Source of the DNA: Hymenobacter qilianensis | GTDB lineage: Bacteria > Bacteroidota > Bacteroidia > Cytophagales > Hymenobacteraceae | Assembly (NCBI RefSeq): GCF_014489555.1 | Contig: NZ_CP060784.1 | Location: 2,852,001 to 2,916,000 of the forward strand | DNA length: 64,000 bases | Reading direction: 5' to 3' | Part shown: in pieces, positions 63,299-64,000 of the stretch | Numbering within the stretch: the stretch's first letter is position 1 | How the letters are laid out: every line of letters begins with the position of its first letter | Translations under genes and position numbers: made by a program | Notes under the pieces: generated by a model | What the model saw: the letters and a program-made list of their open reading frames with translations, nothing else | Databases searched by the model: none | What the model was told of the DNA's origin: nothing

Positions 63299-63374
63299 CA
63301 AAAAAGCCCCCAGCGCTCCAGCATATGCTTTCCAATCGTCAGGAGAACATACGGCGGCGCTGGGGGCTTTTTTG
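63299..63374 (+). terminator. Long-stem terminator with motif arms
   Basis: AAAAAAGCCCCCAGCGC at the left and GCGCTGGGGGCTTTTTT at the right enclose about 40 bases. Both arms have five G/C rather than six. It ends the T9SS plug gene. Confidence 0.82.
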
Positions 63375-63614
63375 CTGTCGATAAGCTCGATTCAGATGAT
63401 GCTGCGCTTGTCTGAGTATGAAATACGCGTGCATTCCGGCGGCCCTAATATCTATAATTAGAAGATACATAGGAATATATAGCTGCTATAGTGTATTCCT
63501 GAGGGTGAACAGTGCAACCATTCAGCTACGTTGTCGTTGCAGGAACACTTCCCAGTGCCCTGCTTCTTCCACGCCTCCAGACTAGCGCTGGGGGGCTTTT
63601 TGCCACCCACTCCT

Positions 63615-64000
63615 ATGAAAAGACCCTTTCTCTTCGCCTGCAACGCAGCGTTTCTGTTGCTGCTGGCGGCCTGCACGACGAACCCCGTCACGGGCAAAAA
63701 GCAAGTCAGCCTGATGTCGGAAAGCCAGGAAGTAGCACTGGGCCAACAGTCCGACCCCCAGGTGCTTGCTCAGTTTGGCTTGGTCGAAAATCCTGCTTTG
63801 CAACGCTTTATTCAGGATAAAGGTCAGAAGATGGCCGCAGTCTCGCACCGCCCTGAACTGAAATACGAGTTTAAAGTAGTCGATTCGCCAGTCATTAATG
63901 CTTTCGCCGTACCCGGCGGCTACGTGTACTTTACGCGGGGCATCATGGCTCATTTTAATAATGAGGCGCAGTTTGCCGGCGTATTGGGCCACGAAATCGG
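63615..64000 (+). CDS. M48-family metallopeptidase lipoprotein, cut by window end
   Basis: The first 128 codons, open to the window end. Signal peptide with lipobox LLLLAAC, then TTNPVTGKKQVSLMSESQEV, the usual start of BepA/YfgC-like M48 proteases. DSPVINAFAVPGGYVYFTRG and the beginning of the zinc motif HEIG (HExxH) stand at the end. Members maintain outer-membrane proteins. The gene must continue beyond base 64000. Confidence 0.9.
   Translation, partial: MKRPFLFACNAAFLLLLAACTTNPVTGKKQVSLMSESQEVALGQQSDPQVLAQFGLVENPALQRFIQDKGQKMAAVSHRPELKYEFKVVDSPVINAFAVPGGYVYFTRGIMAHFNNEAQFAGVLGHEI

Larger units (their letters stand above)
45..63595. repeat. Dispersed genome motif CTGGGGGGC-W (46 copies of the G6C core)
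   Basis: GGGGGGC or its complement begins (run of six) at: 45, 2654, 3587, 4097, 4253, 4441, 4981, 7688, 9892, 11049, 13705, 15959, 17146, 17988, 18644, 21382, 21623, 21965, 22380, 23606, 24515, 24870, 25575, 30441, 31034, 33175, 33844, 34180, 38112, 41506, 41523, 43104, 45230, 45322, 46620, 47526, 47619, 48605, 51128, 52126, 53209, 54866, 57069, 58345, 61857, 63590. About 30 carry CT before the G run. The base after the C is usually A or T. No G run of seven or more was seen. See the findings for interpretation. Confidence 0.8.

Noticed and set aside
1..64000. CRISPR arrays, tRNA or rRNA genes, prophage or intact insertion sequence
   Set aside because: No regular direct repeats with spacers, no tRNA-like cloverleaf or rRNA signature, and no transposase or phage gene were recognised; only REP-like units and short inverted repeats were found.

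Overview
The window looks like chromosomal DNA of a GC-rich Bacteroidota of the order Cytophagales, most like Hymenobacter. The evidence is a serine peptidase with a type IX secretion (T9SS) C-terminal sorting domain, a T9SS plug-domain protein, DUF5686, DUF6370, DUF885 and ABA4-like proteins, TAnnTTTG-type promoters, few Shine-Dalgarno sequences, and menaquinone biosynthesis genes. No rRNA, tRNA, CRISPR array, intact insertion sequence or prophage was seen.

Layout. 0-12 kb: YfcC-like carrier, small unknown proteins, a CPA-type antiporter, a secreted subtilase-like peptidase, an EamA protein, an ElaA acetyltransferase, a frameshifted amidohydrolase, a Tat-exported Gfo/Idh/MocA oxidoreductase and a stress protein. 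12-22 kb: a TonB-dependent receptor, then two LytS/LytTR two-component systems facing each other tail to tail, one with a DoxX-like protein between kinase and regulator. 22-32 kb: FUSC transporter, MenE, DUF885 hydrolase, lipase-maturation-factor protein, class III cyclase. 32-37 kb: a menaquinone cluster menI-menF-menD-menB on the minus strand. 37-42 kb: pyruvate dehydrogenase E2, HslV, a deoxyhypusine-synthase-like protein, and a DUF937-OmpA fusion. 42-50 kb: a 2H phosphoesterase, DinB, DUF2256, MFS and EamA proteins, and two exported ferritin-like proteins. 50-58 kb: DUF5686 protein, amidase, lipoprotein, ABC-F ATPase. 58.4-61.8 kb: an AT-richer accessory segment with SulP, rifampin ADP-ribosyltransferase, a partial second copy of that gene, and a GNAT enzyme. 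62-64 kb: the T9SS plug protein and the start of an M48 lipoprotein protease.

Two window-wide patterns stand out. First, a short motif, CTGGGGGGC followed by A/T bases, recurs about every 2 kb on both strands, in several reading frames inside genes and as inverted pairs in terminators. This resembles the behaviour of DNA-uptake or other genome-marking words. Second, ten genes carry apparent frameshifts (12 sites). All are one base short in a G/C run, mostly G5 where G6 would restore a conserved frame. Core genes such as pdhC and menD are affected, so homopolymer undercalling in the assembly is the likeliest cause; these genes are annotated across the frameshift.

The window links secretion (T9SS plug plus a T9SS cargo peptidase), quinone synthesis (menF, D, B, I and E present; menA and menC not seen) and envelope signalling (paired LytS/LytTR systems).
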